This document shows, piece after piece, positions 34,052-43,182 of a DNA stretch of 43,416 nt (its first letter is position 1; each line of letters opens with the position of its first letter). The position numbers and the translations under genes were made by a program. The notes beneath the pieces were generated by a model. It was not told the DNA's origin and made no database searches. It saw nothing but the letters and a program-made list of their open reading frames with translations. The DNA comes from Gammaproteobacteria bacterium (GTDB lineage Bacteria > Pseudomonadota > Gammaproteobacteria > DSM-16500), in NCBI GenBank assembly GCA_014132615.1, contig BMAH01000057.1, positions 1 through 43,416 of the forward strand, read 5' to 3'.

Positions 34052-34235
34052 GGAGCTAACGTGTCATCCCGAGTACTTATTCATGAGTAACTTCTCCCTG
34101 AGCAACTTGTCATCCTGAGCGTAGCGAAGGATCTAATTAGAAAATTTAATTAGATCCTTCGCTACGCTCAGGATGACAAATACTCAGGATGACAGACGCT
34201 CAGAATAACAATTATTCGGATGACACGTTAGCTCC
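34052..34235. repeat. Nested palindromic element between ruvA and ruvB
   Basis: A perfect 33-bp inverted repeat (34107-34139 and 34147-34179, loop of seven bases) with core CTGAGCGTAGCGAAGGATCT lies inside an outer perfect 18-bp inverted repeat GGAGCTAACGTGTCATCC (34052-34069, 34218-34235). Further GGATGAC units occur at 34187-34193 and 34218-34224. The 184-base unit has the shape of a MITE or REP-type element. It interrupts the ruvA-ruvB spacing and would form a very stable hairpin in the operon RNA. Confidence 0.85.
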
Positions 34236-34251
34236 CCTCGCGGCTACTTCA

Positions 34252-34851
34252 TTACATCATCTCGCGTAATGCACGACGAATTAATTCTTCACTCGCAGCA
34301 TTACCATCATCAATCCTAGTCACTGTGCGATTTGCTTCTTGTTGCTTATAGCCTAAGGTCACTAAAGCAGCGATTGCATCTTGTAGAATAAGATGACGAC
34401 TCGACGTCGTAGATGTTGCTAAGCTAGCGCCTTCTCCAGGTATTTGCCATTCTGCTAATCTATCACGCATTTCTATAATTAATCTTTCCGCTGTTTTTTT
34501 ACCTATGCCAGGTACTTTTACTAAACTAGCTGTATCATTACTTAACACACAACGCACAAACTCCTGAGGCGCACTGCTTGATAGAATGGTCAATGCTAAT
34601 TTAGGCCCTACCCCATTTACCTTTAGCAAAGTGCGAAATAATTGCCGCTCTTCCCGTGAACAAAACCCATATAAAGCATGCGCATCTTCTCTCACTACAA
34701 AATGTGTAAATAATTTAATCTCCTGACCCACTTCCGGTAACTGGAAAAAAGTACCTAATGGCGCATCTACTTCATAACCGATTCCATGAACGTCTATGAG
34801 AAGCTGGGGAGGTTGTTTTTCAAGCAAAATGCCGCGTAATTGGCCAATCAT
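34252..34851 (-). CDS. ruvA: Holliday junction protein RuvA
   Basis: RuvA is the tetrameric junction-binding partner of RuvB. I place the start at ATG 34849-34851, giving 199 residues that begin MIGQLRGILLEKQPP as in the family, with AGGGTG upstream; a GTG three codons earlier is less likely. Visible parts are the OB-fold N-domain, the two helix-hairpin-helix motifs (LLKVNGVGPKLALTIL and LVKVPGIGKKTAERLIIEM), and the C-terminal RuvB-binding domain (DAIAALVTLGYKQQEA). Confidence 0.97.
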   Translation of the reverse strand: MIGQLRGILLEKQPPQLLIDVHGIGYEVDAPLGTFFQLPEVGQEIKLFTHFVVREDAHALYGFCSREERQLFRTLLKVNGVGPKLALTILSSSAPQEFVRCVLSNDTASLVKVPGIGKKTAERLIIEMRDRLAEWQIPGEGASLATSTTSSRHLILQDAIAALVTLGYKQQEANRTVTRIDDGNAASEELIRRALREMM

Positions 34852-34943
34852 AGGAAACACCCTTTGGCTGTTTATTGGTATTAATAATATAGTGAAATGA
34901 TCTTTTAGATAAGGATTTTTATAGAATGAGCAAATTTTTATAT

Positions 34944-35426
34944 TTAAAAATCTAGACCTAATCTTTTTAAATTTCTAGCATGCGCATGACAAAGTGCAAC
35001 AGCTAATGCATCTGCGGCATCGGCCTGTAATTTTTCCGACAAATTAAGCAAACGTTTAACCATAAATTGCACTTGCTCTTTATTCGCAGCACCATGCCCT
35101 ACTACTGATTTTTTTACTTGGCGAGCAGAATATTCTGCAATCGGCATTGATAAAGCAACAATCGCTGCACCACGTGCTTGACCTAATTTTAAAGCGGAAT
35201 TTGGATTTTCATTCATAAAGACTTGTTCAATCGCGGCTTCATGCGGTTGAAACGTTTCTATGACTTTTTGTAACCCCAAATAGATATGGCGTAAGCGTTC
35301 GCAAGCAGGATAGGCTGTTACATTTAAGTGACCACTAGTGAGATGAATATGCCTATTACCTTCAAGACGTATCACTCCGTAACCCGTGCGTTGTGACCCT
35401 GGATCTATTCCTATGATCACTGTCAT
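34944..35426 (-). CDS. ruvC: Crossover junction endonuclease RuvC
   Basis: RuvC is the dimeric resolvase that cuts Holliday junctions. The 160 residues have IIGIDPGSQRTGYGVI at 4-19 with Asp8, Glu67 in AAIEQVFMNENP, and the pair Asp136 and Asp139 in LQADAADALAVALCHAH, making the complete metal-binding set of the RNase H-like fold. Start ATG 35424-35426 has AGGAG upstream. It lies upstream of ruvA by 92 bases, and a palindromic repeat separates it from yebC. Confidence 0.97.
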   Translation of the reverse strand: MTVIIGIDPGSQRTGYGVIRLEGNRHIHLTSGHLNVTAYPACERLRHIYLGLQKVIETFQPHEAAIEQVFMNENPNSALKLGQARGAAIVALSMPIAEYSARQVKKSVVGHGAANKEQVQFMVKRLLNLSEKLQADAADALAVALCHAHARNLKRLGLDF

Positions 35427-35476
35427 TTATAACTCCTGATGGTAACTGTGATGGAAGATAGAAGCACCTTGTTATG

Positions 35477-35574
35477 ATCCATCATTGTCATCCTGAGCAC
35501 AGCGAAGGATCTGCTCTCCTCGCTAGTGAAAATAAAACAGATCCTTCGCTGTGCTCAGGATGACAATGATGGAT
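35477..35574. repeat. Palindromic repeat between yebC and ruvC
   Basis: Perfect 37-bp arms at 35477-35513 and 35538-35574 flank a 24-base loop. The core CTGAGCACAGCGAAGGATCT belongs to the same family as the elements at 34107-34179 and 40736-40824. The 200-base yebC-ruvC gap contains nothing else that I can identify. Confidence 0.85.
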
Positions 35575-35626
35575 GACACGTTCGCTTAGAATGACATAAT
35601 AGACGACAGTGCTCCCACTATAGCTA

Positions 35627-36376
35627 CTATGTTAATTCTTCTAAAATTGCTTCAGCAATATCTGCATTTGAGTAAACAGATTGTACGTCGTCTAAATCTT
35701 CTAACATATCAATCAAATTCACTACTTTTTCTGCTGTATCTTTATCACTGATACTAACATTAGTTGCTGCGCGCATTAATACATCGGCTTCAGCGGGATG
35801 AAAGCCAGCTTGAGTGAGATGTTGTTTAATTGATAAAAAGTTATCGGGCGTAGTAATAACATCGACACTATTATCATCGTTAATAATAATATCATCTGCC
35901 CCTGCTTCTAATGCATGTTCCATTAATCTTTCTTCATCAATACCCGGGGCAAATGTAATTTGACCTTGTTTTGTGAAAAGGTAAGCAACAGAACCGTCAG
36001 TGCCTAAATTACCACCGTGCTTGGTGAAAGCATGCCTTACTTCACCCACCGTCCGGTTACGATTATTAGTCATGCAATCTACCATTAAGGCCGTGCCGCC
36101 TGGGCCATAACCTTCGTAACGAATTTCTTCTAAATTCTCGCCTTCCATACCACCTGCACCGCGTTTGATAGCACGCTCAATGACGTCTTTAGTCATATTC
36201 GCTTCTTGTGCTTTATCTAAGGCTGCACGTAAACGCGGATTGGAGTTTGCATCACCGCCGCCCATCTTAGCAGACACGGTAAGCTCGCGTATTAACTTGG
36301 TATATAATTTACCGCGTTTTGCATCAACTTTTGCTTTGTGGCGCTTAATATTCGCCCATTTACTATGGCCTGCCAT
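35627..36376 (-). CDS. yebC: YebC/PmpR-family transcriptional or translational regulator
   Basis: The 249-residue protein begins [20 protein letters not shown] and includes [19 protein letters not shown], the hallmark of the YebC family. Members act as DNA-binding regulators, and some also ease ribosome stalling at polyproline stretches. The three-domain layout is intact. Start ATG 36374-36376 has GAGGACG upstream. It lies 11 bases after aspS, with which it is cotranscribed, and upstream of ruvC, the standard gammaproteobacterial order. Confidence 0.96.
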   Translation of the reverse strand: MAGHSKWANIKRHKAKVDAKRGKLYTKLIRELTVSAKMGGGDANSNPRLRAALDKAQEANMTKDVIERAIKRGAGGMEGENLEEIRYEGYGPGGTALMVDCMTNNRNRTVGEVRHAFTKHGGNLGTDGSVAYLFTKQGQITFAPGIDEERLMEHALEAGADDIIINDDNSVDVITTPDNFLSIKQHLTQAGFHPAEADVLMRAATNVSISDKDTAEKVVNLIDMLEDLDDVQSVYSNADIAEAILEELT

Positions 36377-36387
36377 GACGTCCTCAA

Positions 36388-38154
36388 CTATTCTTTAGTT
36401 TTAACAACACGAATACTTAAATCAATTAATTGTTCCGGTTCGACGGTAGAGGGTGCATCCATTAATGGATCCGTTGCAGTCTGTGTTTTAGGGAATGCAA
36501 TGACATCACGAATCGATGTCGCACCCGTCATGAGCATCACCAGCCTATCTAAACCAAATGCAATACCACCATGCGGCGGACAGCCTAAACGCATAGCTGT
36601 TAATAAATGACCGAACTTTTCTTCTGCCACTTCATCCGTGATATTTAAAATACGAAATACGGCTTTTTGCATTTCGGATGAATTAATACGAACTGACCCA
36701 CCACCTATTTCACTACCGTTTAATACCATGTCGTAAGCTTTTGCTAATGCGCGCTTAGGATCTTGCATTAACTCTTCAACCGTCTCCGCCTTTGGTGAAG
36801 TAAACGGATGGTGGCAAGCAGATAAACGACCTTCACCTTGTTCAAACATAGGAAAGTCTACTACCCACAATATGCGCCAACCAGCTTCAATTAAATTAAG
36901 GTCTTGGGCAACTTTAAGTCTTAACGCACCTAAAGAGTCATTGACTACGGACGTTTTATCAGCACCAAAGAAAATAATATCACCAACTTTTGCTTTTGTT
37001 CTTTCTAAAATACCGTTAATAGCTTCATCTGGTAAGAATTTTAAAATAGGTGATTGAAGGCCGTCTTTACTTTCTGCATTCACCTTGATGTAAGCAAGAC
37101 CACGCGCACCAAATACACTGATGTAATGGGTGTAATCGTCAATTTCTTTACGGCTAAGTGATGCACCACCTGGTACACATAATGCAGCAACACGACCGTT
37201 TTCATCTTTAGCAGGTTCTGCAAATACTTTGAAATCCACATCGCGCAACAAATCACCGACGTCAATTAATTCCATAGGAATACGAAGATCAGGTTTATCT
37301 GAACCAAAACGCCGCATAGCTTCTGAATAAGGTAGGCGTTCGATTGGGTTTGGTAAATCGACATTGAGTAATGTTTTAAACATGCCGCGTATCATGTCTT
37401 CCATGATATCTTGAATTTCTTTTTCAGTTAAAAATGACGTTTCAATATCTAACTGGGTAAATTCTGGCTGTCTATCTGCACGTAAATCTTCATCGCGGAA
37501 ACAACGTACGATTTGATAATAGCGATCAATGCCTGCCATCATTAACAATTGTTTAAATTGTTGTGGGGATTGTGGTAATGCAAAAAAACAACCTGGGCGT
37601 GTGCGGCTAGGTACTAAATAATCGCGTGCACCTTCTGGGGTAGCACGAGTTAAGAAAGGCGTTTCCACATCAATAAAACCGCGCTTATCTAAAAAGGCAC
37701 GCAAGTAACTTGCAATTTGTGCACGCATTTTTAAGCGCGATAACATCTCTGGACGACGAATGTCTAAATAGCGATAACGCAAACGCGTTTCTTCACCCAC
37801 TTCGTGATATTGATCATCGATTGGAAATGGTAAAGGTTCAGATGTGTTTAAAATAGTTAATTCTTGTGTATCAATTTCAATTTCACCGGTAGGTAAATTT
37901 TTATTTACGGTACCTTCTGGACGTCTTCTTACTTTACCTTTTACTAATACAACAAATTCACTGCGCACAGATTCTGCTTGCTTAAATGCATGTTGTTGTT
38001 CAGGATTTACAACAACTTGCACTACGCCTTCTCTATCGCGTAAATCAATAAAAATGACACCGCCATGATCGCGCCGTCTATGCACCCAACCTGCTAATTT
38101 CACTTCTTTATCTAACAAATCGGCGGTGACTTCGCCGCAATAATGACTACGCAT
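36388..38154 (-). CDS. aspS: Aspartyl-tRNA synthetase, non-discriminating type
   Basis: Class II synthetase charging tRNA-Asp. The 588 residues have the N-terminal OB anticodon domain, the bacterial GAD insertion (about 290-420), motif 2 [20 protein letters not shown] and motif 3 [11 protein letters not shown]. Two residues mark the ability to charge tRNA-Asn as well: His30 in HRRRDHGG and Gly81 in RRPEGT. The discriminating E. coli enzyme has Leu and Lys there, and the non-discriminating Pseudomonas enzyme has His and Gly. This implies a GatCAB amidotransferase elsewhere. Start ATG has AGGGTATCTTC upstream. Confidence 0.97.
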   Translation of the reverse strand: MRSHYCGEVTADLLDKEVKLAGWVHRRRDHGGVIFIDLRDREGVVQVVVNPEQQHAFKQAESVRSEFVVLVKGKVRRRPEGTVNKNLPTGEIEIDTQELTILNTSEPLPFPIDDQYHEVGEETRLRYRYLDIRRPEMLSRLKMRAQIASYLRAFLDKRGFIDVETPFLTRATPEGARDYLVPSRTRPGCFFALPQSPQQFKQLLMMAGIDRYYQIVRCFRDEDLRADRQPEFTQLDIETSFLTEKEIQDIMEDMIRGMFKTLLNVDLPNPIERLPYSEAMRRFGSDKPDLRIPMELIDVGDLLRDVDFKVFAEPAKDENGRVAALCVPGGASLSRKEIDDYTHYISVFGARGLAYIKVNAESKDGLQSPILKFLPDEAINGILERTKAKVGDIIFFGADKTSVVNDSLGALRLKVAQDLNLIEAGWRILWVVDFPMFEQGEGRLSACHHPFTSPKAETVEELMQDPKRALAKAYDMVLNGSEIGGGSVRINSSEMQKAVFRILNITDEVAEEKFGHLLTAMRLGCPPHGGIAFGLDRLVMLMTGATSIRDVIAFPKTQTATDPLMDAPSTVEPEQLIDLSIRVVKTKE

Positions 38155-38176
38155 GAAGATACCCTTTCTATTTTAT

Positions 38177-38815
38177 TTATCGACGAATATGATTGGTGGC
38201 TCCGTAAATCGGTTGCACCACTCCCAATGAAATTACATATTTTAATGCTTGATCTACACTCATATCTAACTCAACCACTTGACTGCGCGGCGCCATCATT
38301 AAAAAACCGGATGTGGGATTAGGTGTAGTCGGGATAAAGTAACTTACCATAGGTTCCCCCATAGAGGCGGTTTCTATGTCTTTACTTACTTCACCCGTTT
38401 GAAAGGCAATACTCCAAATGCCGCGGCAAGGATATTCAACTAGTAATACTTTGCGGAAAGATTGGCCGCCGGGTGTAAATAATGTTTCTGTGACTTGTTT
38501 TACACCTGAATAAACGGTTCTAACTACGGGGATTCTGCCCATCATGGCATCGCCTAATGAGACTAATTTTCTTCCCATAAAATTAGCTGCTAATAATCCT
38601 GTTAAGAAAATAACTACTAAAGTGATAATAACGCCTATACCAGGAATATGAATGCCCAATATATAATCCGGCTGAAAACGCGCTGGTAAAAGCAATAACG
38701 ATTTGCTTAATATATCTACCATAAATTTAATGACGATTACTGTCACTAAAATAGGCAGCCAGACTAATAAGCCTGAGATAAAATGCTTCCTTACACGCAC
38801 CAAAAAGCTACTCAT
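38177..38815 (-). CDS. DUF502-family membrane protein
   Basis: From the ATG 38813-38815 the product has 212 residues: two hydrophobic helices (about 10-35 and 50-80, with GLLVWLPILVTVIVIKFMVD and VIITLVVIFLTGLLAANFMG), then a soluble domain with the family motifs IPVVRTVYSGVKQVTETL, VLLVEYPCRGIWSIAF and FIPTTPNPTSGFLMM. Function is not established for the family. Its start overlaps the fmdB-like stop by 8 bases, and aspS follows after 22 bases; this three-gene linkage is common. A longer reading from 38920 lacks support. Confidence 0.9.
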   Translation of the reverse strand: MSSFLVRVRKHFISGLLVWLPILVTVIVIKFMVDILSKSLLLLPARFQPDYILGIHIPGIGVIITLVVIFLTGLLAANFMGRKLVSLGDAMMGRIPVVRTVYSGVKQVTETLFTPGGQSFRKVLLVEYPCRGIWSIAFQTGEVSKDIETASMGEPMVSYFIPTTPNPTSGFLMMAPRSQVVELDMSVDQALKYVISLGVVQPIYGATNHIRR

Positions 38816-39095
38816 TTGATTTGCCTGAAGTAGAGGACGATGTTCCGCTATCGCTAGCTTTAGTTTCTTTAGTATCTGACTTAGTTGTTGTTTCATTTGT
38901 TGGTTTCTTACCTTTAGCACTGTAATCCGTTAAATACCAACCTGAGCCCTTAAATTGAATACCGGGCGCAGAAACTAATCTGCTTAATTCTTCTTGATGG
39001 CATGCGGGACATAGGGTTAATGACGCTTCAGACATTTTTTGAAACGCTTCTAATTGGTGTCCACAGGCTTTGCATTGATATTCATAAGTTGGCAT
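38808..39095 (-). CDS. FmdB-type zinc-ribbon protein
   Basis: From ATG 39093-39095, with GAGGTG upstream, the product has 95 residues. It begins MPTYEYQCKACGHQLEAFQ and carries two CxxC pairs (Cys8/Cys11, Cys29/Cys32), the zinc ribbon of the FmdB family, whose role is unknown though DNA binding has been proposed. The segment GIQFKGSGWYLTDY is also typical. The tail after about residue 63 is low-complexity Lys/Thr/Ser. A reading 31 codons longer to 39188 has no family support. It heads the fmdB-DUF502-aspS-yebC-ruv block. Confidence 0.9.
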   Translation of the reverse strand: MPTYEYQCKACGHQLEAFQKMSEASLTLCPACHQEELSRLVSAPGIQFKGSGWYLTDYSAKGKKPTNETTTKSDTKETKASDSGTSSSTSGKSNE

Positions 39096-39233
39096 TACAC
39101 ACCTCAAAAATCCGTCCACGGGCGATAAAATAGGGTATTTTAATAAGAGTTTATAGCGATAGTACAGATAAAAATCGAATCCTTGCAAAAACCTTTTAAT
39201 CTGCGAGTATAAGCGTTCTTAGGGAGTACCCAT

Positions 39234-40064
39234 ATGCCAACATCCATTCTCATCACCGGTTGCAGCAGCGGAATAGGTCTAGCCTCTGCTAAGGCTTTGA
39301 AAGAAAGAGGTTATCACGTATTTGCTAGCGCTAGAAAAGCCGCTGATGTAGCACATTTACAAGAACAAGGGCTAAACGGCGTTTTATTGGACGTCAATGA
39401 TACAACCTCCATGCAAACAGCATTGGATAAAATTTTATCTATCACGCACGGCCACTTGGATGCCCTATTTAACAATGCCGGTTTTCTCCAAGCAGGTGCC
39501 GTAGAAGATTTAACTCGCGATATGAATAGGAAGCAATTTGAGACTAATGTTTTTGGGCCTATGGAGTTAATAAAACTAGTTTTACCTATTATGCGTCAGC
39601 AAGGCCATGGGCGAATTATACAAAATAGTTCCATATTAGGTGTCATTACTAAACCTTATTACGGTGCGTATAATGCCTCGAAATTTGCTCTAGAGGGTTA
39701 TACACGCACGCTGCGCCAAGAATTATTGGATACTAATATACACGTTTCTCTGATTAACCCTGGCCCTATCACCAGCCGCCTTAGGCAAAATGCACTTAAA
39801 CAATACAAAGATTCCATAGCTGCATCACAATCTGGTGCTTATCAAACTGTTTATACAAAAATGGAAGAAGATTATTTCATGCCAGATGCAAGCGATAGGA
39901 ACATGGCTCAATCGCCTCAAGCTGTCGTTAAAAAATTAATTCATGCATTAGAAAGTAAACGACCTAAAGTACATTACTACGTGGGCGCACCTGCACAAGC
40001 TATTGCATTTGCAAGGCGGATAGTACCTGATGGTTTTTTAGATTGGTTTTTAACTAAGGTTTAA
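39234..40064 (+). CDS. Short-chain dehydrogenase/reductase
   Basis: The 276 residues are a classical SDR: cofactor motif TGCSSGIG at 8-15, NNAG at 80-83, catalytic Ser132 or Ser133 (NSSILG), and YNASK with Tyr146 and Lys150. Arg at 34 and 36 in FASARK, where NAD-specific SDRs have Asp, suggests NADP(H) preference. It resembles the retinol/steroid-type SDRs of unknown bacterial substrate. Start ATG has AGGGAG upstream. It is divergent from the fmdB-like gene and 17 bases upstream of the wrbA-like gene, with which it probably forms an oxidoreductase pair. Confidence 0.92.
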   Translation: MPTSILITGCSSGIGLASAKALKERGYHVFASARKAADVAHLQEQGLNGVLLDVNDTTSMQTALDKILSITHGHLDALFNNAGFLQAGAVEDLTRDMNRKQFETNVFGPMELIKLVLPIMRQQGHGRIIQNSSILGVITKPYYGAYNASKFALEGYTRTLRQELLDTNIHVSLINPGPITSRLRQNALKQYKDSIAASQSGAYQTVYTKMEEDYFMPDASDRNMAQSPQAVVKKLIHALESKRPKVHYYVGAPAQAIAFARRIVPDGFLDWFLTKV

Positions 40065-40075
40065 TAATAAGGTAA

Positions 40076-40672
<597 letters not shown>

Positions 40673-40735
40673 ACGTTCATGATAAGAGCGAACATCAAGG
40701 TTCCCGCTGAACGTGGCATTTATCATTCCTGCAGT

Positions 40736-40824
40736 ATTTGTCATCCTGAACGGAGTGAAGGATCTGCTTAATTTTTGCATTGCTGAATTATAGTAGATCC
40801 TTCACTCCGTTCAGGATGACAAAT
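40736..40824. repeat. Palindromic repeat downstream of the wrbA-like gene
   Basis: Perfect 30-bp arms at 40736-40765 and 40795-40824 flank a 29-base loop. The core CTGAACGGAGTGAAGGATCT is a variant of the elements at 34107-34179 and 35477-35574. It sits between the convergent wrbA-like and coiled-coil genes, where it could end transcription from both sides. Confidence 0.85.
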
Positions 40825-40877
40825 TACTACGCGTAGAAGGACAACAAATACTCCTATTTACGACTACAAAAATCATT

Positions 40878-42113
40878 TTACTTACCCATACTTTTAGTAA
40901 TTACATTCGATCTCACAGAAGCACTAGGCTCACTCCTTGCCCCCTGCTTAAAGAAAAAAGTACCCGCTAATGCAGAAGATAAATTATTATCGTCTTGCAC
41001 TGATATAACATCGTTTTTGGATGCTGGCGAATGCGTCACATCTTTCTGACTTATCGCGCCGACATCAGGTGACCACAATAGGCTTAACAAATAATCCGTT
41101 CTATCTTTTACATCCATAATATTAGTATGTAGCGTTTTAACTTTATTCATCACATGTTCATTTAATTTCTTATTGTCATTGATATTTTCAATTACTTGAA
41201 CTAAGACATTAAAATTTTCTTGAACTTGGTTTAAATGCTGCATCAATTGATTAGGAATCGCTGCGTTTCTTTTTGCACTCAGAGAATTAAGTTTTGCATA
41301 GCCACTTTTTAATCTTTCCTTAGCTGCTTCTAATTTAACTCTCTTTTCCATAATTTTTTCTAAATAAGCTTCATTGTTAAATTGCAAATCACTTTCAACC
41401 ATTAATAATTCTGTTTCTAATTTATGTATTTCTGGATTATCGTGCGATTCAATAATTTTGTTTTTCCACCCCTCAATAATATTAGTCAATTCCACCAGTT
41501 TCATGTCTATAGCAGAAATTTCTTTCTGTTGCGCTTTTGCTTTTTTACTTTTACGTTTAGGAATTATCGCAAATACACCTGTGTGCTCTTGCTTGCTTTC
41601 TGCCTGCATCTCACTACGCAAATGATTTCTCATGTTTTCTAAGCGCCGCTTTTCATTTTCAATTTGTAAAAAACTTTTGTTTCGCTCTCTTCTTTCAATT
41701 TCAACTTGGCTAATCCGTTGATGGCGCAATGTTAAAATGCGATCGTTCAAATCCTTTTTTTTAGCTTCTAATTCAGCTTGCTTGCCATTTAATTCATCCT
41801 GTACCCCTTGCACCTCCTGCTCAAGCTTTTGCAAATCCCATCTTGCGGTTTCCAATCTTTCCAATAATCCTTTAGGAATTTCTAATTCTCCCCGTTGAGA
41901 TTCGTAGCTCATGACCATAGCCATAACAGTTTTTAAATTGTCATATACTGTTTTATAAGCAGTGCGAACTGCACTTAAACCATCTTGGAAAAAAAGATTT
42001 TCATTCTTGATAAGTAATTTGTTATCATCTAACAATTGTTTTAATGCGTAGCAATATTGATAAGCAGGTTTTTCTTGCAGTGATTTTTCTTGTAATACCT
42101 TACGCTCTTGCAT
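40878..42113 (-). CDS. Orphan coiled-coil protein with NLS-like basic cluster, candidate effector
   Basis: I do not recognise the family. The 411 residues have no signal peptide or membrane span. Residues about 80-170 and 195-310 are dense in heptad-like Leu, Glu, Lys and Gln (LEQEVQGVQDELNGKQAELE is an example) and should form two long coiled coils. Between them lies PKRKSKKAKAQQK at 185-197, which resembles a eukaryotic nuclear-localisation signal. The C-terminal 60 residues are Ser-rich and likely flexible. Start ATG 42111-42113 has a strong AAAGGAGGGG. It is a single gene divergent from a pilin gene; the shared gap holds a PmrA-like box. Effector status is inferred. Confidence 0.7.
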   Translation of the reverse strand: MQERKVLQEKSLQEKPAYQYCYALKQLLDDNKLLIKNENLFFQDGLSAVRTAYKTVYDNLKTVMAMVMSYESQRGELEIPKGLLERLETARWDLQKLEQEVQGVQDELNGKQAELEAKKKDLNDRILTLRHQRISQVEIERRERNKSFLQIENEKRRLENMRNHLRSEMQAESKQEHTGVFAIIPKRKSKKAKAQQKEISAIDMKLVELTNIIEGWKNKIIESHDNPEIHKLETELLMVESDLQFNNEAYLEKIMEKRVKLEAAKERLKSGYAKLNSLSAKRNAAIPNQLMQHLNQVQENFNVLVQVIENINDNKKLNEHVMNKVKTLHTNIMDVKDRTDYLLSLLWSPDVGAISQKDVTHSPASKNDVISVQDDNNLSSALAGTFFFKQGARSEPSASVRSNVITKSMGK

Positions 42114-42167
42114 AACCCCTCCTTTTGTTATTAAACACGAATAATGTTTTTATTGTCCTCCTTAGAC

Positions 42168-42187
42168 CTTAAAGTAATCTTAATATT
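42168..42187. promoter_or_regulatory. PmrA-like tandem box between a coiled-coil gene and a pilin gene
   Basis: CTTAAAGTA (42168-42176), two bases, then CTTAATATT (42179-42187), the latter a perfect cTTAATatT half site; TTAA cores are 11 bp apart. TTAA is self-complementary, so the box could serve either gene. For the minus-strand gene a GACAAT (42152-42157) lies about 10 bases beyond; for the plus-strand gene TAATCT (42192-42197) lies 4 bases beyond. Regulator identity is inferred. Confidence 0.45.
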
Positions 42188-42217
42188 TAAATAATCTATT
42201 GATTGATAAGGAATAAA

Positions 42218-42619
42218 ATGCCTAAATTTATAAAAGGATTCAGCTTAATCGAAATTAGCATCACAGTAACTATCATAGGCTTACTCACTATGATTGCAAT
42301 TAGTAACTATTCACCTTATTTAGCAAAAAGCAAACGTCATGAAGCAAAAATAGCATTGCTAAATTTATCTGTATGCATGGAAAAATATTTTTTTGAGCAT
42401 CACACTTATAAAAAGGCGACACTTGAAATTTGCCATGTTTCTTCATCTACTCATCGTTACATTTTAAGTATAGAAAAAAATAATGATAACGGATATTTAT
42501 TAATAGCAACGCCCAATGCTAAACAGAAAAAACAAGATGTAGATTGCGGTGTACTAACGTTAGATTCAAAAGGAATTAAACACGCTAGCGGCCATGTAGG
42601 AGAAATGTGCTGGAGTTAG
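42218..42619 (+). CDS. Type IV pilin-like protein (PilE/PilA family)
   Basis: From ATG 42218, with AAGGAA upstream, the product has 133 residues and a class III signal: a short basic leader ending in KG before FSLIEISITVTIIGLL, with the conserved Glu at +5 after the prepilin-peptidase cut. The soluble part matches the PilE-like fold: EAKIALLNLSVCMEKYFFEH, then a C-terminal disulfide region with Cys in VDCGVL and EMCWS. It may be a minor or major pilin for type IV pili, used in twitching, adhesion or DNA uptake. It is convergent with the next pseudopilin gene, overlapping by four bases. Confidence 0.88.
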   Translation: MPKFIKGFSLIEISITVTIIGLLTMIAISNYSPYLAKSKRHEAKIALLNLSVCMEKYFFEHHTYKKATLEICHVSSSTHRYILSIEKNNDNGYLLIATPNAKQKKQDVDCGVLTLDSKGIKHASGHVGEMCWS

Positions 42620-43173
42620 CAAAGGAATTTTTGATCATGACTATCAACTACATTTCCTTCTTCATCAGGATAAACCATGCGCAAGCGACCTGCTTGATTT
42701 AAAATAAGTGCCCATACTGGTTTTTCTGTGTGCGAAAAACAATACCAAAAACTTGCATTATCACTTTGCATCACGCCACTGGGTAAAAATAGTAAAAAAT
42801 GACGATAAAAAGGAAATAGTCTCGAATATAATATGCCTTGTTCAAACTTAAATTTGGCTAGCAACTCTTCATCGTTATTTATCACACCATTTTCATTTTC
42901 ATTGAAGAATACCAATAAATAATTTCCATTTTTATTACTGCAATGATGACTATCATCACTTTGACAAACAGCAATTGGAATATGCCTTATCCTCGCTTGT
43001 GTGCGAGCAAAATTAATAGCTTGTGATAATTCAATTAAGACAGGATTTGCTTTTGTGCGTTGTAATAATTTATGAAGATAAGAGTAAGAAATGAGAGACA
43101 CAAGCACGATTAAAACTAATACCACGCTTATTTCAAACAAAGAAAATCCCTTGTATTTAAATAAGCGCGGCAT
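42616..43173 (-). CDS. GspH/FimT-family pseudopilin
   Basis: The product of about 185 residues has a prepilin leader cut after KYKG, then FSLFEISVVLVLIVLVSL with Glu at +5, and ELSQAINFARTQARIRHIPIAVC, the recognisable GspH/FimT core followed by the variable beta domain and a Cys-containing tail. FimT-type minor pilins help assemble type IV pili, and some bind DNA during uptake. Start is ATG 43171-43173, or a GTG two codons earlier; neither has a clear Shine-Dalgarno. It follows lysS closely (9 bases), so it may ride on the lysS transcript. Confidence 0.85.
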   Translation of the reverse strand: MPRLFKYKGFSLFEISVVLVLIVLVSLISYSYLHKLLQRTKANPVLIELSQAINFARTQARIRHIPIAVCQSDDSHHCSNKNGNYLLVFFNENENGVINNDEELLAKFKFEQGILYSRLFPFYRHFLLFLPSGVMQSDNASFWYCFSHTEKPVWALILNQAGRLRMVYPDEEGNVVDSHDQKFLC

Positions 43174-43182
43174 AAACACTAA

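Noticed and set aside
34107..34179. CRISPR array in the ruv region
   Set aside because: The repeats are inverted pairs of one palindrome, not direct repeats with unique spacers.
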